Origin: Sapria himalayana
Lineage: Eukaryota > Streptophyta > Magnoliopsida > Malpighiales > Rafflesiaceae
Length of the DNA stretch: 64,000 nt
Direction of reading: 5' to 3'
Assembly: GCA_029783825.1 (NCBI GenBank)
Contig: JAREIK010005808.1
Span: 62,001-126,000, forward strand
Shown here piece by piece: positions 10,501 to 24,361 of this stretch (positions are counted from its first letter, which is position 1; each line of letters starts with the position of its first letter). The notes under the pieces are model-generated. The model ran no database searches, had not been told where the DNA came from, and worked only from the letters and a program-made list of their open reading frames with translations. The position numbers and the translations under genes were made by a program.

Positions 10501-13500
10501 TTTAAGTATTTAAAGGTTTTGTCGTATATGTGTTTAGCGATTCATGTTTTTAGGCATTTAGTGGTTAATAGGTTTTATTTAAACAATAAAATAACAAAAA
10601 AAAATTTGTAATTTTTTGTCATTTTAATAAGTTATAACCTTTGAAATTATAATAATATTTAAAATCTTTTGAAATGTGAATAGAATATTTAGTTATAATA
10701 ATTTTAATAATTATATATTATATAAATTCAATATAAACAATTTTATTGATACTTATAATAATGATCAAAAATTAAATTAATAAACTAATAATAATAAGAT
10801 AGATATTAATTAAAAAATATTTACAAAACCGAAATTGTTTCAAAATTAAACTAAAAAATATTATTGGATAATAATTTTAAATTTTTAAATTTTTACTTCT
10901 ATTATAAGCGTTAATATTTATTTTATTAAAAATAAATTATTTAAATTATATTTGTCGGACTCATAATTTATTTTGTAATAAAAATTTATATCAAAATAAA
11001 CTAATAAATAATTAAAATGAATATTTAAAATTATAATAAATTTAAATAAAAATTAGATTTCTTAATTATTAAGTAGTATATAGCAGTTTAATGGTTTATG
11101 TATTTAGGCATTACGATCTTTAAAAGTTTACTAATTTAACTCTGTATGCATTTAGTGGTTTATAGGCTTTATTAAAAAATTAAAATCACAAAATATTTAT
11201 TTTTATTATTTTTTTATATTTTCAAAGGTTATAACCTTTGAAAATATAATAATTTTTTAATTTTTTTCAAATGTAAATTCAATATTTAGTTATAATAATC
11301 ATTATATTTATATATCATCTAAATTCAATATAAACATTATTATTGATAAATATTTCACTAATGATCAAAATATAAATTAATAATCTATTATTAATAAGAT
11401 AGATATCAATTAAAATATAATTACAAAACCTATAATGATTCAGAAGCAGAGCAAATTATATTAATATATAATATATTTTTGTTTTTTTATTTTTTTTATT
11501 TTAAAAAGTTTATCTATATTTTTTTTATAAAAAATAATTTATATAAATTATATTTGTCTAACTCATAATCTATTTTTTAATTAATATTTATATAAAAATA
11601 AACAAATAAATAATTAAAATGAATATTTAAAATTATAATGAAAAAAAAAAGAGATTTATTCTTTATTATTTAGGGTATACCAGTTTAATTTAAATTATAT
11701 CTGTCTTACTAATAATTTATTTTTTAATTACTATTTCAATAAAAATAAACTGATAAATAATTAAAATAAAAATATAAAATTAAATCGAATAAAAATTAAA
11801 ATGAGATTTATGAATTATTATTAATGTATACCAGTTTAATATATTAAGTATTTCGAGGTTTTATCGTTTAGGACTTTAGCAATTTATGTTTTTAGGCATT
11901 TAGTAGTTTATTGGTTTTGTTTAAACAATGAAATAATTAAAAAATTATTTTTGATATTTTTTTACATTCTCAAAGGTTATAACCTTAGACAATATAATAA
12001 TTTTAAATTTTTTTAAAATATGAATACAATATTTAGTAATAAGAATCATTATAATTATATATAATATAAACTAAATATAAACAATTTTATTGATCAATAT
12101 GATATCAATTATCAAAAAATAAATTAATATGTTATTATTATGATGGATATAAATTAAAATATAATTGAAAAAACCTTAAATTATTCAAAAAGCAAGTAAA
12201 ATTTGTTACTAAATAAAATTTTTTGTTTATTAGTTTTTGCTTCTTTTTATAAGCTTATATTTATTTTGATGAAAAATGAATTATTTAAATTATATTTGTA
12301 TCACACATAATTTATTTTATAATTAATATTTTAATAAATTATTTAAATTATATTAAAGGTTTACGAGCTAAAGGTTTAAGTATTTAGGGGCTTTTGTGTT
12401 TAGGAGTTTAGATGTTTAAGTGTTTAGGCATTTAATAGTTTATATGTTTTATTTAAACAATGATATAGCAAAAAATTTATTTTTATTATTTTTTCTAATT
12501 TTTGAAGATTATATTTTTTGAAAATAAAATAATTTTTAAATTTTTTTCATATGTAAATATAATATTTATTTATAATAATTTTCATAATTATAATTCATTT
12601 AAATTCAATAAAAATAATTATATTGCTAGATATTATAATTATAATCAAAAAATAAATTAATAAATTATTATTAATAAAATAGTTATTATTTAAAAAGTTT
12701 TTGCAAAATCTAAATTTATTCAAATCAAAGTAAAATATATTACTAAATAATAATTGTTTTTAAGTTTTGCCTCTTTTTATAAGTTTATATATTTTTTTGA
12801 AAGAAAATTATTTAAATAATATTTGTCTTCCACATAATTATTTTTAAATTTATAATTCTATAAAAATAAACTATTAAATAATTAAAATGAATATTTAAAA
12901 TTATAATGAATACAAATAAAATTGAGATTTATTATTTATTATTCAGGATATACCGGTTTAATGGTTTAAGCATTTAGCTGTTTTTTGGTTTAGGAGTTTA
13001 GTGATTTAATTGTTTTGACCTTTTGTGATTTAATTGTTTTCACCTTTAGTGATTTATACTTTTTATTTTAAGAATGAGAAAACAAAAAATTTAATTTTGT
13101 ATTTTTTTTTAATTTTTGAAGGTTGTAACCTTTGAAAATATAATAATTTTAATTTTTTTAAATGTGAATGTAATATTTAGTTATAATAATCTTAATAATT
13201 ATATATAATTTAAACTCAATATAAATAATTTTATTGAAAGATATTATAATAATGATCAATAAATAAATTAATAAACTTGTATTTATAAGAATGATATAAA
13301 TTAAAATATAATTATAAAATCTAAAATGATTCAAATTCAAAATAAGATATATTATTAAATAATAATTTTTTATTTTTAAAATTGTGCCTCTTTTTATCAG
13401 CATTTTTTTTGATGATAAAATAAATTATTTAAATTATATATGTCGCACTAATAATTTAATTTGTAGTTAATATTTCTATAAAAATAAACTGATAAATAAT

Positions 13501-16500
13501 TAAATTGAATATTTAAAATTATAATGAATACTAATAAAACTAAGATTTATTATTTATTATTTAGATAATGCTAATTTAATGTAGTAAGTATTTATAGGCT
13601 TCGGGGTTTAAGTGTTTTGTCATTTTAGTATATAGTTATTTAGTGGTTTATAGGTTTTATATAAAATATAAAAAAATAAAAAATTTATTTTTGTTATTTT
13701 TTATCATTTTTGAAGGTAATAACCTTTGAAAATATAATAATTTTTAAATTTTTTTTGAAAAGTGAATACAATATGAAGTTATAATAATCATAATAATTAT
13801 ATATAATATAAATTCAATATAAACTATTTATTGATATTTATTATGATAATGATCATAATAAAGTAATAATCAATTATTAATAAGATAAATATTGTTTAAA
13901 ATATATTTGCAAAACCTAAAATGACTCAAAATCAAAGTGAAATATTTTACTAAATATTAATTTTAAATTTTAAAATTTTTGTATAATTTATAAGCCTATA
14001 TATTTTTTGATGAAAAATAAATTTAAATTATATTCGTCTCACTAATAATTTATTTTTTATTTTATATATCTATAAAAATAAACTAATAAATAATTAAAAT
14101 GTATATTTAAAATTTTAATGAATACTAATAAAAATGAGATTTATGATTTATTATTAAGGGTATAATTATTTAATTGTTTAAGTTTTTTGTGGTTTTGGGG
14201 TTAAAAAGTTTAATGATTTATATATTTACACATTTTTGTGTTTATAGGTTTTATTTAATCAATGAAATAACACAAACTTTATTTTTATGAATTTTCATGA
14301 TTTTCAAAGGTTATAACCTTTAAAAATCTAATAATTTTTTAATAGTTCTAAAATATGAATACAATACTTAGTTATAATAATATTAATAATTATATTTGTT
14401 GTATATTCAATATAAAAAAATGTATTAATATATATTATAATAATGATCAAAAAATAATTTAATAAACTTTTATTAATAAGATAGATATTAATTAATATAT
14501 ATTTACAGAACCCAAAATAATTCAAAATCAAAGTAAATTATATTACTAAATAAAATTTTAAATTTTTGAAATATTGTTTATTTTTATATGGTTATTATTT
14601 TTTTCATAAAAAATAATTTATTTAAATTATATCTGTCTCACTCATTATGTATTTTGTAATTAATATTTCTATAAAAATAAACTAAAAAATAATTAAAATG
14701 AATATTTAAAATTAAAATGAATACTAATAAAAATGAGATTTATTATTTATTATTTAGGTTATATAGGTTTAATGGTTTAAGTATTTAGGGGGTTTTGGGA
14801 ATTAGGAGTCTAGATATTTTAAATGTTTAGTCATTTAGTAGTTTATAGGTTTTATTTAAATAATAAATAATAATAAATTATTTTAATGTTTTTTTATCAT
14901 TTTTGAAGGTTATAACCTTTGAAAATATAATAATTTATAAATTCTTTTCAAATGTAAATATAATATTTAGTTATAATAACTTAATAATTATAAGACATTT
15001 TAATTAAATATAAGTAATTTTATTGTTCGATATTATAAAAATGATCAAATCATAAATTAATAAACTATTTTAATAAGATTGATCGCAATTAAAATATAAT
15101 TGCGAAACCTATATATAATGATTCAAAATCAAAGTAAAATATATTACTAAATAATAATTTTTTGTTTTTAAATTATTACTTCTTTATATAAGCTTTTTTT
15201 TTGATTAAAAATAAATTATTAAAATTATATTTGTCTCACTCATTATTTATTTTGTGATTGATATTTCTATAAAAAATAAACTAATAAATAATTAAAATGA
15301 ATATTTAAAATTATAATGAATACCAATTAAAATGAGATTTATGATTTATTATATATGGTATACCGGTTTAATGGTTTGATTATTTAGTAGTTTATAAGTT
15401 TTATTTATATAATAATAATTTAAAATTCTATTTTTCATTTTTTCTGATTTTCAAAGGTTATAACGTTTGAAAATAAAATAATTTTTAAAAATTTTTGAAA
15501 TGTGAATACCATGTATAATTATATTAATCTTACTAATTATATATCATATAAATTCAATATAAATAATTTTAATTATATATATTATAATAATGATCAAAAA
15601 TTAAATTAATAAACTATTATTTATAATATTAATATTAATTAAAATATATTTACATAACACAAAATGATTCAAAATCAAATCAAAATATATTACTAAATAA
15701 TAATATTTGATTTTTATAATTTTCCTTCTTTTTATAAGCATATATTATTTTATTAAATTAAATTATTTAAATAATATTTGTCTCACTCGAAATTTATTTT
15801 GTAATTAATTTTTCTAAAAAATTAAACTATAAATAATTAAAATGAATATTTAAAATTATAATAATTAGAAATAAAAATGAGATTTATTATTTATTAAGTA
15901 GTATATAGCAGTTAAAAGGTTTATGTATTTAGGGGTTTTTTGATTTATGAGCTTACTGATTTAAGTAAGCAAGCATTTAATGATCTATAGGTTTTATTTA
16001 AAAAATGAAATAATATAAAAAATTATTTTTTTTTATTTTTTCACATTTTCAAAGGTTATAACCTTTGAAAAATTAATAATTTTTAAAATTTTTTCAAAAG
16101 TGAATACAATATTTAGTTATAATAATCATTATATTTATATATCATATATATTCAATATAAACTTTTTTATTGATAAATATTTTAATAATGATGAAAAAAT
16201 AAATTAATAATCTATTATTAATAAGATAAATATCAATTAAAATATATTTACAAAACTTAAAATGATTCAGAACAAAGCAAAAATTATTACTATATAATAA
16301 TTTTTTGTTTTGAAAATTTTTTTTTCTTTTAAAAAGTTTATCTATATTATTTTGATGAAAAATAATTTATATAAATTATATTTGTGTAATTCATAATTTA
16401 TTTTTTAATTAATATTTATATAAAAATAAACAAATAAATAATTAAATTTGAATATTTAAAATTAAAATAAAAAAAATGAGATTTATTCTTTATTATTTAG

Positions 16501-16619
16501 CATATACCGGTTTAATTTAAATTAGATTTGTCTCACTATAAATTTATTTTGTAGTTAATATTTCTATAAAAATAAACTGATGAATAATTAAAATTAAAAT
16601 TAAAATTATACTGAATAAT
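7599..16619 (+). repeat. AT-rich satellite array, + orientation (block B)
   Basis: Palindrome anchors lie near 7,650, 8,256, 8,845, 9,893, 10,630, 11,230, 11,975, 12,520, 13,125, 13,725, 14,312, 14,912, 15,460 and 16,058. Long variants (about 740 bp) with a fused GTTTAATTTAAATTA junction occur near 10,336, 11,690 and 16,510. A short variant junction lies near 12,330-12,365. Private markers include the deletion near 9,301-9,325 and a 24-bp tandem duplication at 13,001-13,048. Short I/N/Y-rich open frames recur because the monomer recurs; I see no gene. Confidence 0.93.
13001..13048 (+). repeat. 24-bp tandem duplication inside the octamer tract
   Basis: Two adjacent 24-bp units (13,001-13,024 and 13,025-13,048) differ at two bases; each equals three octamers. 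The same duplication is present inverted at about 47,666-47,720, so it predates the split of the two arms. Confidence 0.8.
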
Positions 16620-17716
16620 TAAAATAAATTATTTTGTTCCTCAACTCTAGAATGATTGCAAAAGCTCTAACCAAAATAATAAGAGCTTTTACTTTATCTC
16701 CATTATGTCTCATCATATTTGATGCTGAATCCCTGGGCTATAAAAGGTAATTTGACTCATGTATGCTAACAGACTAAAGCAATGTTGAAATAGCTAGTTG
16801 TTGAGAATGCTATTTATATTGATTATTATAATTTCTTCTAAAATATCTCTCTTGCACACACTTAAAGAAATTTTTTTAAAACATAGTTCACCTATAAAAA
16901 AATAACCACCTTGTAGCCTATTAGAACAAACTTGCCCCATGGTGGTTTGAGCAGGGCAAGAAGTATGGGCTCTCCATTCAATTAAGAATCAAAAAATTTA
17001 TTTTATTTGCATGTCTAAGCCTTTTTTTCATATCCTCATGGATTTGAAAAGTATCATTTCTTTCTTTTTATATTAAATGAGTTATGTATGCAAGCTAACA
17101 ATACACAAAAAGGTGTAAATGAATCATATTCAAATGTATAAAAGGTTTTAATCATTGCTCAAAATATTAGTCTTGCATATTGACACTTGAGGTCACAAAT
17201 CAAAGGAAAAAGCCATAGTGATATTTCCAATCCCAAGAATTTTAGCTATAGAAAGTTATAAAGAGTAGTACTCGAGCTTTAACTATTTATAGGATGATGA
17301 CTTTTGCTCTTGAGGAATGTCCAAAGTTACAATCATTCCTAGTGCAATGACTTTGAAAATATAAAGATAAAATGCACAAGTTATGGTCATATCCAATACT
17401 GTGACCCAGTATTATAGTGATTAAATATGTATTAATGATCATTCATAGTGCCATAAAAATATGTTCAACAGAGAGACACAAGTTATGGCATATTCTCATC
17501 GATATGATTTTGTGTTCTAGAGACAGTATACAATCATGACGATTGCTAATGCTACAATAATCTAAAGCAAGAAAGAGAGTGAATCCATAACTCACCCCTT
17601 GAGTCATGACTTTGTGTTACATATACAAAAAGATAAATCTGTGACATTCCTAAATGTTGTGAATTTCAATTTAAATTTTACACTTAGTCATTTGATTATA
17701 AAAGTGCAAAACATGA
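16620..17716. other. Non-satellite AT-rich segment, left copy, no gene recognised
   Basis: The satellite stops near 16,620 (after CTGAATAATTAAAATAAA) and a sequence with no monomer features follows, starting near ATTTTGTTCCTCAACTCTAG. It is present inverted on the right arm at about 43,112-44,085. Numerous stops in all frames and no recognisable domain; it could be degraded retroelement or intergenic DNA carried into the array. It is about 150-180 bp longer than its mirror because the right copy lost a piece corresponding to about 17,090-17,270. No target site duplication is visible; roughly 70 bp of the interrupted monomer is missing. Confidence 0.75.
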
Positions 17717-17793
17717 GATTTAGGATTTAAGGTTTATGGATTAGGGTTATAGTTTATTGTTTAAGGTTTAGGATTTAAAGTTAAGGGTTTATT
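17717..17793 (+). repeat. Degenerate telomere-type heptamer tract (left copy)
   Basis: Eleven consecutive 7-bp units: GATTTAG, GATTTAA, GGTTTAT, GGATTAG, GGTTATA, GTTTATT, GTTTAAG, GTTTAGG, ATTTAAA, GTTAAGG, GTTTATT. The register is strictly seven, as in the plant telomere repeat TTTAGGG, unlike the satellite's octamers. It abuts the poly(T) at 17,795. The mirror copy is 43,035-43,111. Confidence 0.82.
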
Positions 17794-17794
17794 G

Positions 17795-19083
17795 TTTTTT
17801 TTGTTTTTTTTTTGGAAAATACATACTTTATTTATAATTTAGGCACACAACTTACAAGATACTAAAAAGCTGACTAATTTAGGCCAGCCCACCAAATCCT
17901 ATGCACCTTAATGATTATATGCATAAAATACATAAAAAAACATAATGCCATAAATTCCAAGCGTACGAATACAACTAAAATCACCTGGCATTCCCGGACT
18001 TTAGAGTTGGCATTGAGTGATTATGCGCACTACGACCTTTCAATTCAGATTTGTTCAAGCCTTTTGGAGGAACCTGAATGATGCACCATATTAAACTATG
18101 CAAATATAAGATTATGCATGGGTTAGACATGCAGCATCAAACGTTTGCCTATGTCATTTCTATGCAATGGAATACATGTAAAATTGAATACCCATAAATC
18201 CACAAGTCCATATCTACGACACTTTGTCAATTTATTCTCACCTCTGAATTCCACATTCTTTTGCTCTAATGATCCTCAAAAGAGTATCCATTGGGTTAGA
18301 ATAATTCCTCCTTGCGCTCCATCAAGTGGCTGTAGGTTGCACCAACAAAATATCAAAAAATATGCATGCATCGGTGTGCATGTGTGATGAGGTCCATCTC
18401 ATAGTCTAATTATCTACACGTACAACCAAGCTAGAATACAAGTAAAATTACAAAATGCTATAAAGATGGTCTTCTTCTCTCGGAAGTGTAGCATCGCCTA
18501 ATGTGTATTTACAAAACACATTAGTGGGCCCCACTTAAAGATACTCATGGATCTAGTTGCCCTCATTGAATACTACATAGAGAACAGACAAGATTGTGTA
18601 TGTGAGTATGTCATGATCCGTCTCTACAAGTACATGGTGCATACAAAGTCCAAAATACAAATAAGAATACAAACATAAACTACAAGTTTGAATCTTTCGC
18701 TCCCGTGAGGCTGGTCTGGACTCCATTACTTACTGGCCCTGCTTGGTGATCCTTTGGATTTTGTCGGCTCTCTAATTAATCATGGATTACCCGCTAGTCC
18801 TGTTGGATTACGGTTGGGTGGCCCTCTATGCTGCCTGATAGGGCTAGTGGGGCCCACTCCTATCTACTCCTGAGTTTACTCCCGACTACTTTGCTCGGTC
18901 TCGTCAGTTGACTGAATGTTATCATAATGGCTTGCTAGTAGGGCCCTCTACAAGCTGGTGGCCCATACATCTGTCTGCTTCTAGGACTTGCTGGCCCCTC
19001 TAAATGCTACACCAAAATGGACAAGAATTTGTGCACGTGTGTATTGTGGTCCGTCGCTATGTGTGTGTGGTACAGTAGTATCA
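17795..19083 (-). mobile_element. Poly(A)-tailed retroposon-like unit, left copy (- strand)
   Basis: Read on the - strand, this unit ends in an A-rich tail (T-tract 17,795-17,813, interrupted once). A polyadenylation signal AATAAA (TTTATT at 17,827-17,832) lies 13 bases upstream of the tail. That arrangement is what a reverse-transcribed, polyadenylated RNA leaves behind. The part at about 18,480-19,080 is much more GC-rich than anything else nearby and contains GGGCCC runs. No reverse transcriptase or known domain is visible, so it could be a 5'-truncated non-LTR element, a SINE-like element or a processed non-coding transcript. The outer limit at 19,083 is where the satellite resumes (AGGTTTAGGAGTTTAG). 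The mirror copy is 41,717-43,034. Confidence 0.6.
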
Positions 19084-22000
19084 AGGTTTAGGAGTTTAGT
19101 AATTTAAGTATTTAGGTATTTTGTGGTTTATAGGTTTTATTTAAATAATTAAATAACAAAAATAAATTTTATGATTTTTTCTAATTTTCAAGATTATAAC
19201 CATTGAAAATATTATAATTTTTAATTTTTTTTCAAATGTTAATACAATATTTACTTATAATAATCAGAAAAATTAAATATCATGTAAATTCAATATAAAT
19301 AATTTTATTGATCGATATTATTATACTAATCATAAAATAGATTAATAAATTATTATTAATAAGATAGATATTAATTAAAATATATTTGCAAAACCTAAAA
19401 CGATTCAAAATCAAAGTAAAATATATTACTAAATAATAATTTTTTATCTTTAAATTTATGATTCTTTTTATAAGCTTATAAATTTTTTTGATGAAGATAA
19501 ATTATTTAAATTATATTTGTCTCATTCATAATTTTATTTTGCAATTAATATTTCTATAAAAATAAACTAATAAATAATTAAAATTAATATTAAAATTATA
19601 ATGAATACAAATAAAAATGAGATTTATGATTAATTATTTACGGTATACCGGTTTAATGGTTTAAGTATTTAGAAGTTTAGGAGTTTAGTGATTTAAGTGT
19701 TTAGGCATTTAGTAGTTTATATTTTTTATTTAAATAATGAAATAACAAAAAAATTATTTTTAAAATTTTTTAACAATTTTGAAGGTTATAACCTTTATAA
19801 ATATAATAATTTTTAAATATTTTTCAAATGTGACAACAATATTTAGTTATAATAAACTTAATAATTGTATATCATGTAAATTAAAAATAAACAATTTTTT
19901 TGATAGATATTAATAAACTAAATATAAATATAAATATTATAATTATCAAAAAATAAATTAATAAACTTTTATATTTTGATAGATATTTATATATTATTTA
20001 TAAATACATAAATCTTTAAAGATGGTTTAAAGGTTTAACTATTTAAGGGTTTTGTGGTTTTGGGGCTTAGGAGTTTAATGATTTAAGCATTTAGGAATTT
20101 AGTAGTTTATAGGTTTTTTATAAACAATAAAAAAACAAAAAATTTATTTTTGTGATTTTATCTAATTTTCAAAGATGATAACCTTTAAAAATATAATAAT
20201 TTTTAAATTATTTTCAAATGTAAATATAATATTTAGTTATAATAATCTTTATAATTATATATCAAGTACATTCAATATAAACAATTTAATTGATAAATAT
20301 TCTAATAATGATCAAAAAATAAATTAATAATCTATTATTAATAAGATAGATATCAATTAAAATATAATTACAAAACCTAAAATGATTCAGAAGCAAAGCA
20401 AAATATATTACTATATAATAATTTTTTGTTTTGAATATTTTTTTTCTTTTAAAAAGTTTATCTATAAATATTTGATGAAAAATAATTTATATAAATTATT
20501 TTTGTATAGCTTAATTTATTTTTAATTAATATTTATATATATATAAATAAATAAATAATAAAAATGAATATTTACAATTATAATGAAAAAAATTGAGATA
20601 TATTATTTATTATTTAGGGATACTATTTTAATTTAAAATTGATTTGTCTTACTAATAATTTATTTTTTAATTAATATTTCTATAAAAATAAACTGATAAA
20701 TAATTAAAATAAATATTTAAATTTATACTCAATAAAAATTAAAATGAGATTTATGAATTATTATTAATGTTTACCAGTTTAATAGTTTAAGTATTTAGAG
20801 GTTTTCTCGTTTAAAAGTTTAGCGATTTATATTTTTAGGAATTTAGTGGTTTATAGGTTTTATTTAAACAATGAAATAACAAAAAAAAATATTTTTGATA
20901 TTTTTTAACATTTTCAAAGGTTATAACCATTGAAAATCTAATAATTTTATATTTTTTTAAAAATGTGAATACAATATTTAGTAATAATAATCATTATAAT
21001 TATAATTAATATAAACTAAATATAAATAATTTTATTGATAGATATGATATCAATTATCAAAAAATATATTAATATGCTATTATTAATATGATAGATATAA
21101 ATTAAAATATAATTAAAAACCCTAAAATGATTCAAAAACAATTTAAAGTTTATTACTAAATAATAATTTTTGTTTTTTAGTTTTTCTTCTTTTTATAAGC
21201 TTATATATTTTTTTGATGAAAAATAAATTATTTAAATTATAGTTGTATCACTCATAATTTATTTTGTAATTAATATTTCAATATATTATTTAAATAATTT
21301 TTAAGGTTTACGAGTTTAACGGTTTAAGTATTTAGGGGCTTCGGGGTTTAAGAGTTTAGAGATTTATGTGTTTAGGCATTTAATGGTTTATAAGTTTTAT
21401 TTAAACAATTATATAACAAAAAATTTATTATTGTTATTTTTTATCAATTTTGAAGGTTATAACCTTTGAAAATATAACAATTTTTAAATTTTTTTATATG
21501 TGAATACTATATTTAGTTATAAATATCTTAATAATTATATATCATGTAAATTCAATATAAACAATTATATTGATAGATATTATATTAATGATCAAAAAAT
21601 AAATCAATAAACTATTATTAATAAGAAAGATATAATTTAAATATATTTGCAAAATGTAAATTTATTCAAAATCAAAATAAAATATATTACTAAATAGTAA
21701 TTTTTTTTATGTTTTGCTTCTTTTTATAAGTTTAAATTTTATTTATTAAAAGTAAATTATTTAAATTATATTTATCTTTCTCATAATTTATTTTTAATTT
21801 ATAATTCTATAAAAATAAACTAATAAATAATTAATATAATATTTAAAACTATAATGAATACAAATAAAATAGAGATTTATTATTTATTATTCAGGATATA
21901 ATAGTTTAATCGTTTAAGTATTTAGGTGTTTTGGGGTTTAGTAATTTAAGTGTTTAAGCATTTAGTGATTTATAGTTTTTATTTGAAGAATGAAAAAATA

Positions 22001-24353
22001 AAAAATTTAATTTTTTGATTTTTTTTTTTAATTTTTGAAGGTTATAACCTTAGAAAATATAATAATTTTTATTTTTTTTGAAATGTGAATATAATATTTA
22101 GTTATAATATTCTTAATAATTATATATAATATAAACTCAATATAAATAATTTTATTAATATATATTATAATAATGATCAATATAAAATTAATAAACTATT
22201 ATTAATAATAATGATATAAAGTAAAATATTATTCCAAAATCTAAAATGATTTAAAATAAAAATAAAATATATTACTAAATAATAAATTTTTGTTTTTAAA
22301 ATTTTGTCTCATTTTATAAGGATATATATTTTTTTTGATGAAAAATAAATTATTTAAATTAGATCTGTCTCACTAATAATTTATTTTGTAATTAATATTT
22401 CTATAAAAATAAACTGATAAATAATAAAATTAAAAATTTAAAATTCTAATTAATAAAAATTAAATTGAGATTTATGATTTTTTATTAATGTATACCTTTT
22501 TATTAGTTTAAGTATTTAAAGGTTTTGTCATTTAGGAGTTTAGCAATTTATGTTTTTAGGCATTTTGTGGTTTATAGGTTTTATTTAAACAATAAAATAA
22601 CAAAAAAAAATTTGTAAATTTTTCTAATTTTCATAGGTTATAACCTTTGAAAATATAATAATATTTAAAATTTTTTCAAAAGTGAATACAATATTTAGTT
22701 ATAATAATATTAATAATTATATATCATATAAATTCAATATAAACAATTTTATTGCTAGATAATATAATAATAATCAAAATTTAAATTAATAAACTATTAA
22801 TAAAAAGATTGATATTAATTAAAAAATATTAAAAAACCCCAAATTAATTCAAAATTAAAGTAAAATATATTATTGGATAATAATTTTTAAATTTTTACTA
22901 CTTTTATAAGCATATATTTTTTTTGATTAGAAATAAATTAATTAAAATATATATGTCGCTCTCATAATTTAATTTGTAATAAATATTTCTATAAAAATAA
23001 ACTAATAAATAATTAAAATGAATATATAAAATTATAATAAATAGAAATAAAAATAAGATTTATTAATTATTAAGTAGTATATAGTGGTTTAATGGTTTAT
23101 GTATTTAGGCATTATGAGGTTTAGGAGTTTACTAATTTAACTGTGTATGCATTTAGTGGTTTATAGGTTGTATTAAAAAAATAAAACAATAAAAAATTTA
23201 TTTTTATTATTTTTTGATATTTTCAAAGGTTATAACCTTTGAAAATATAATAAATTTTAAATTTTTTTTAAATGTGAATACAATATTTAGTTATAATAAT
23301 AATAATTATATTTATATTTCATGGAAATTCAATATAAACAATTTTATTGATAAATATTCTATTAATGATCAAAAAATAAATTAATAATATATTATTAATA
23401 AGATAGATATCAATTAAATTATAGTAACAAAACCTAAAATGATTCAGAAGAAAAGCAAAATATATTACTATATAACAATTTTTTTTTGAATTTTTTTTTC
23501 TTTTAAAAAGTTTATCAATAAATTTTTGATGAAAAATAATTTATATAAATCATATTTGTCAAACTCAATTTATTTTGTAATTAATATTTATATATATATA
23601 AACAAATAAATAATTAAAATGAATATTTAAAATTATAATGAAAAAATAATGTGATTTATTATTTATTATTTAAGGATGCCGGTTTAATTTAAATTAGATC
23701 TGTCTCACTAAAATTATTTTGTAATTAATATTTCTATAAAATAAATTGATAAATAATTAAAATAAAAATTTAAAATTATACTGAATAAAAATTAAAATAA
23801 GATTTATGAATTATTATTATTGTATACCAGTTTAATGATTTCAGTATTTAGAGGTTTTGTCCTAAGAAGTTTAGCGATTTATGTTTTTAGGCTTTTAGTG
23901 GTTTAAAAGTTTTATTTAAAAAAATAAAATATCAAAAAAAATTGTCTAATTTTTTATCATTTTCATAGGTTATAACATTTGAAAATATAATAATATTTAA
24001 AATTTTTTGAAATTTTAATACAATATTTTGTTATATTAATATTGATTCTAAATTAAAGTAACTTATATTACTTGATAATAATTTTTAATTTTTAAATTTA
24101 TACTTCTTTTATAAGGGTATATTTTTATTAGATAAAATATATATTATTTAAATTATATTTGTCCATCTCATAATTTATTTTGTAATAAATATTTCTAAAT
24201 AAATACACTAATAAATAATTAAAATGAATATTTAAAAATATAAAAATAGCAATAAAAATTTGATTTATTAATTATTAAATAGTATTTAGTGGTTTAATGG
24301 TTTATGTATTTAGGCATTATGGGGTTTAGGAGTTTATTGATTTAACTTTATAT
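19084..24353 (+). repeat. AT-rich satellite array, + orientation (block C)
   Basis: Palindrome anchors lie near 19,195, 19,790, 20,180, 20,925, 21,463, 22,043, 22,645, 23,235 and 23,973. A very short variant (about 385 bp between anchors 19,790 and 20,180) has an internal deletion at 19,905-20,040 and is mirrored at 40,780-40,925. Long-variant junctions lie near 20,625 and 23,690; a short-variant junction lies near 21,275-21,305. The last monomer hosts hAT2. No gene is seen. Confidence 0.93.
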
Positions 24354-24361
24354 GCATTTAG
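24354..24361. repeat. Target site duplication of hAT2, left copy (GCATTTAG)
   Basis: Exact 8-bp match to 28,539-28,546 on the other side of the element. Confidence 0.92.

Noticed and set aside
16620..19083. Simple insertion of one mobile element with target duplication for the whole non-satellite segment
   Set aside because: No duplication or terminal repeats at its edges, about 70 bp of the host monomer is missing, and the segment itself is composite (AT-rich part, heptamers, poly(A)-tailed unit).
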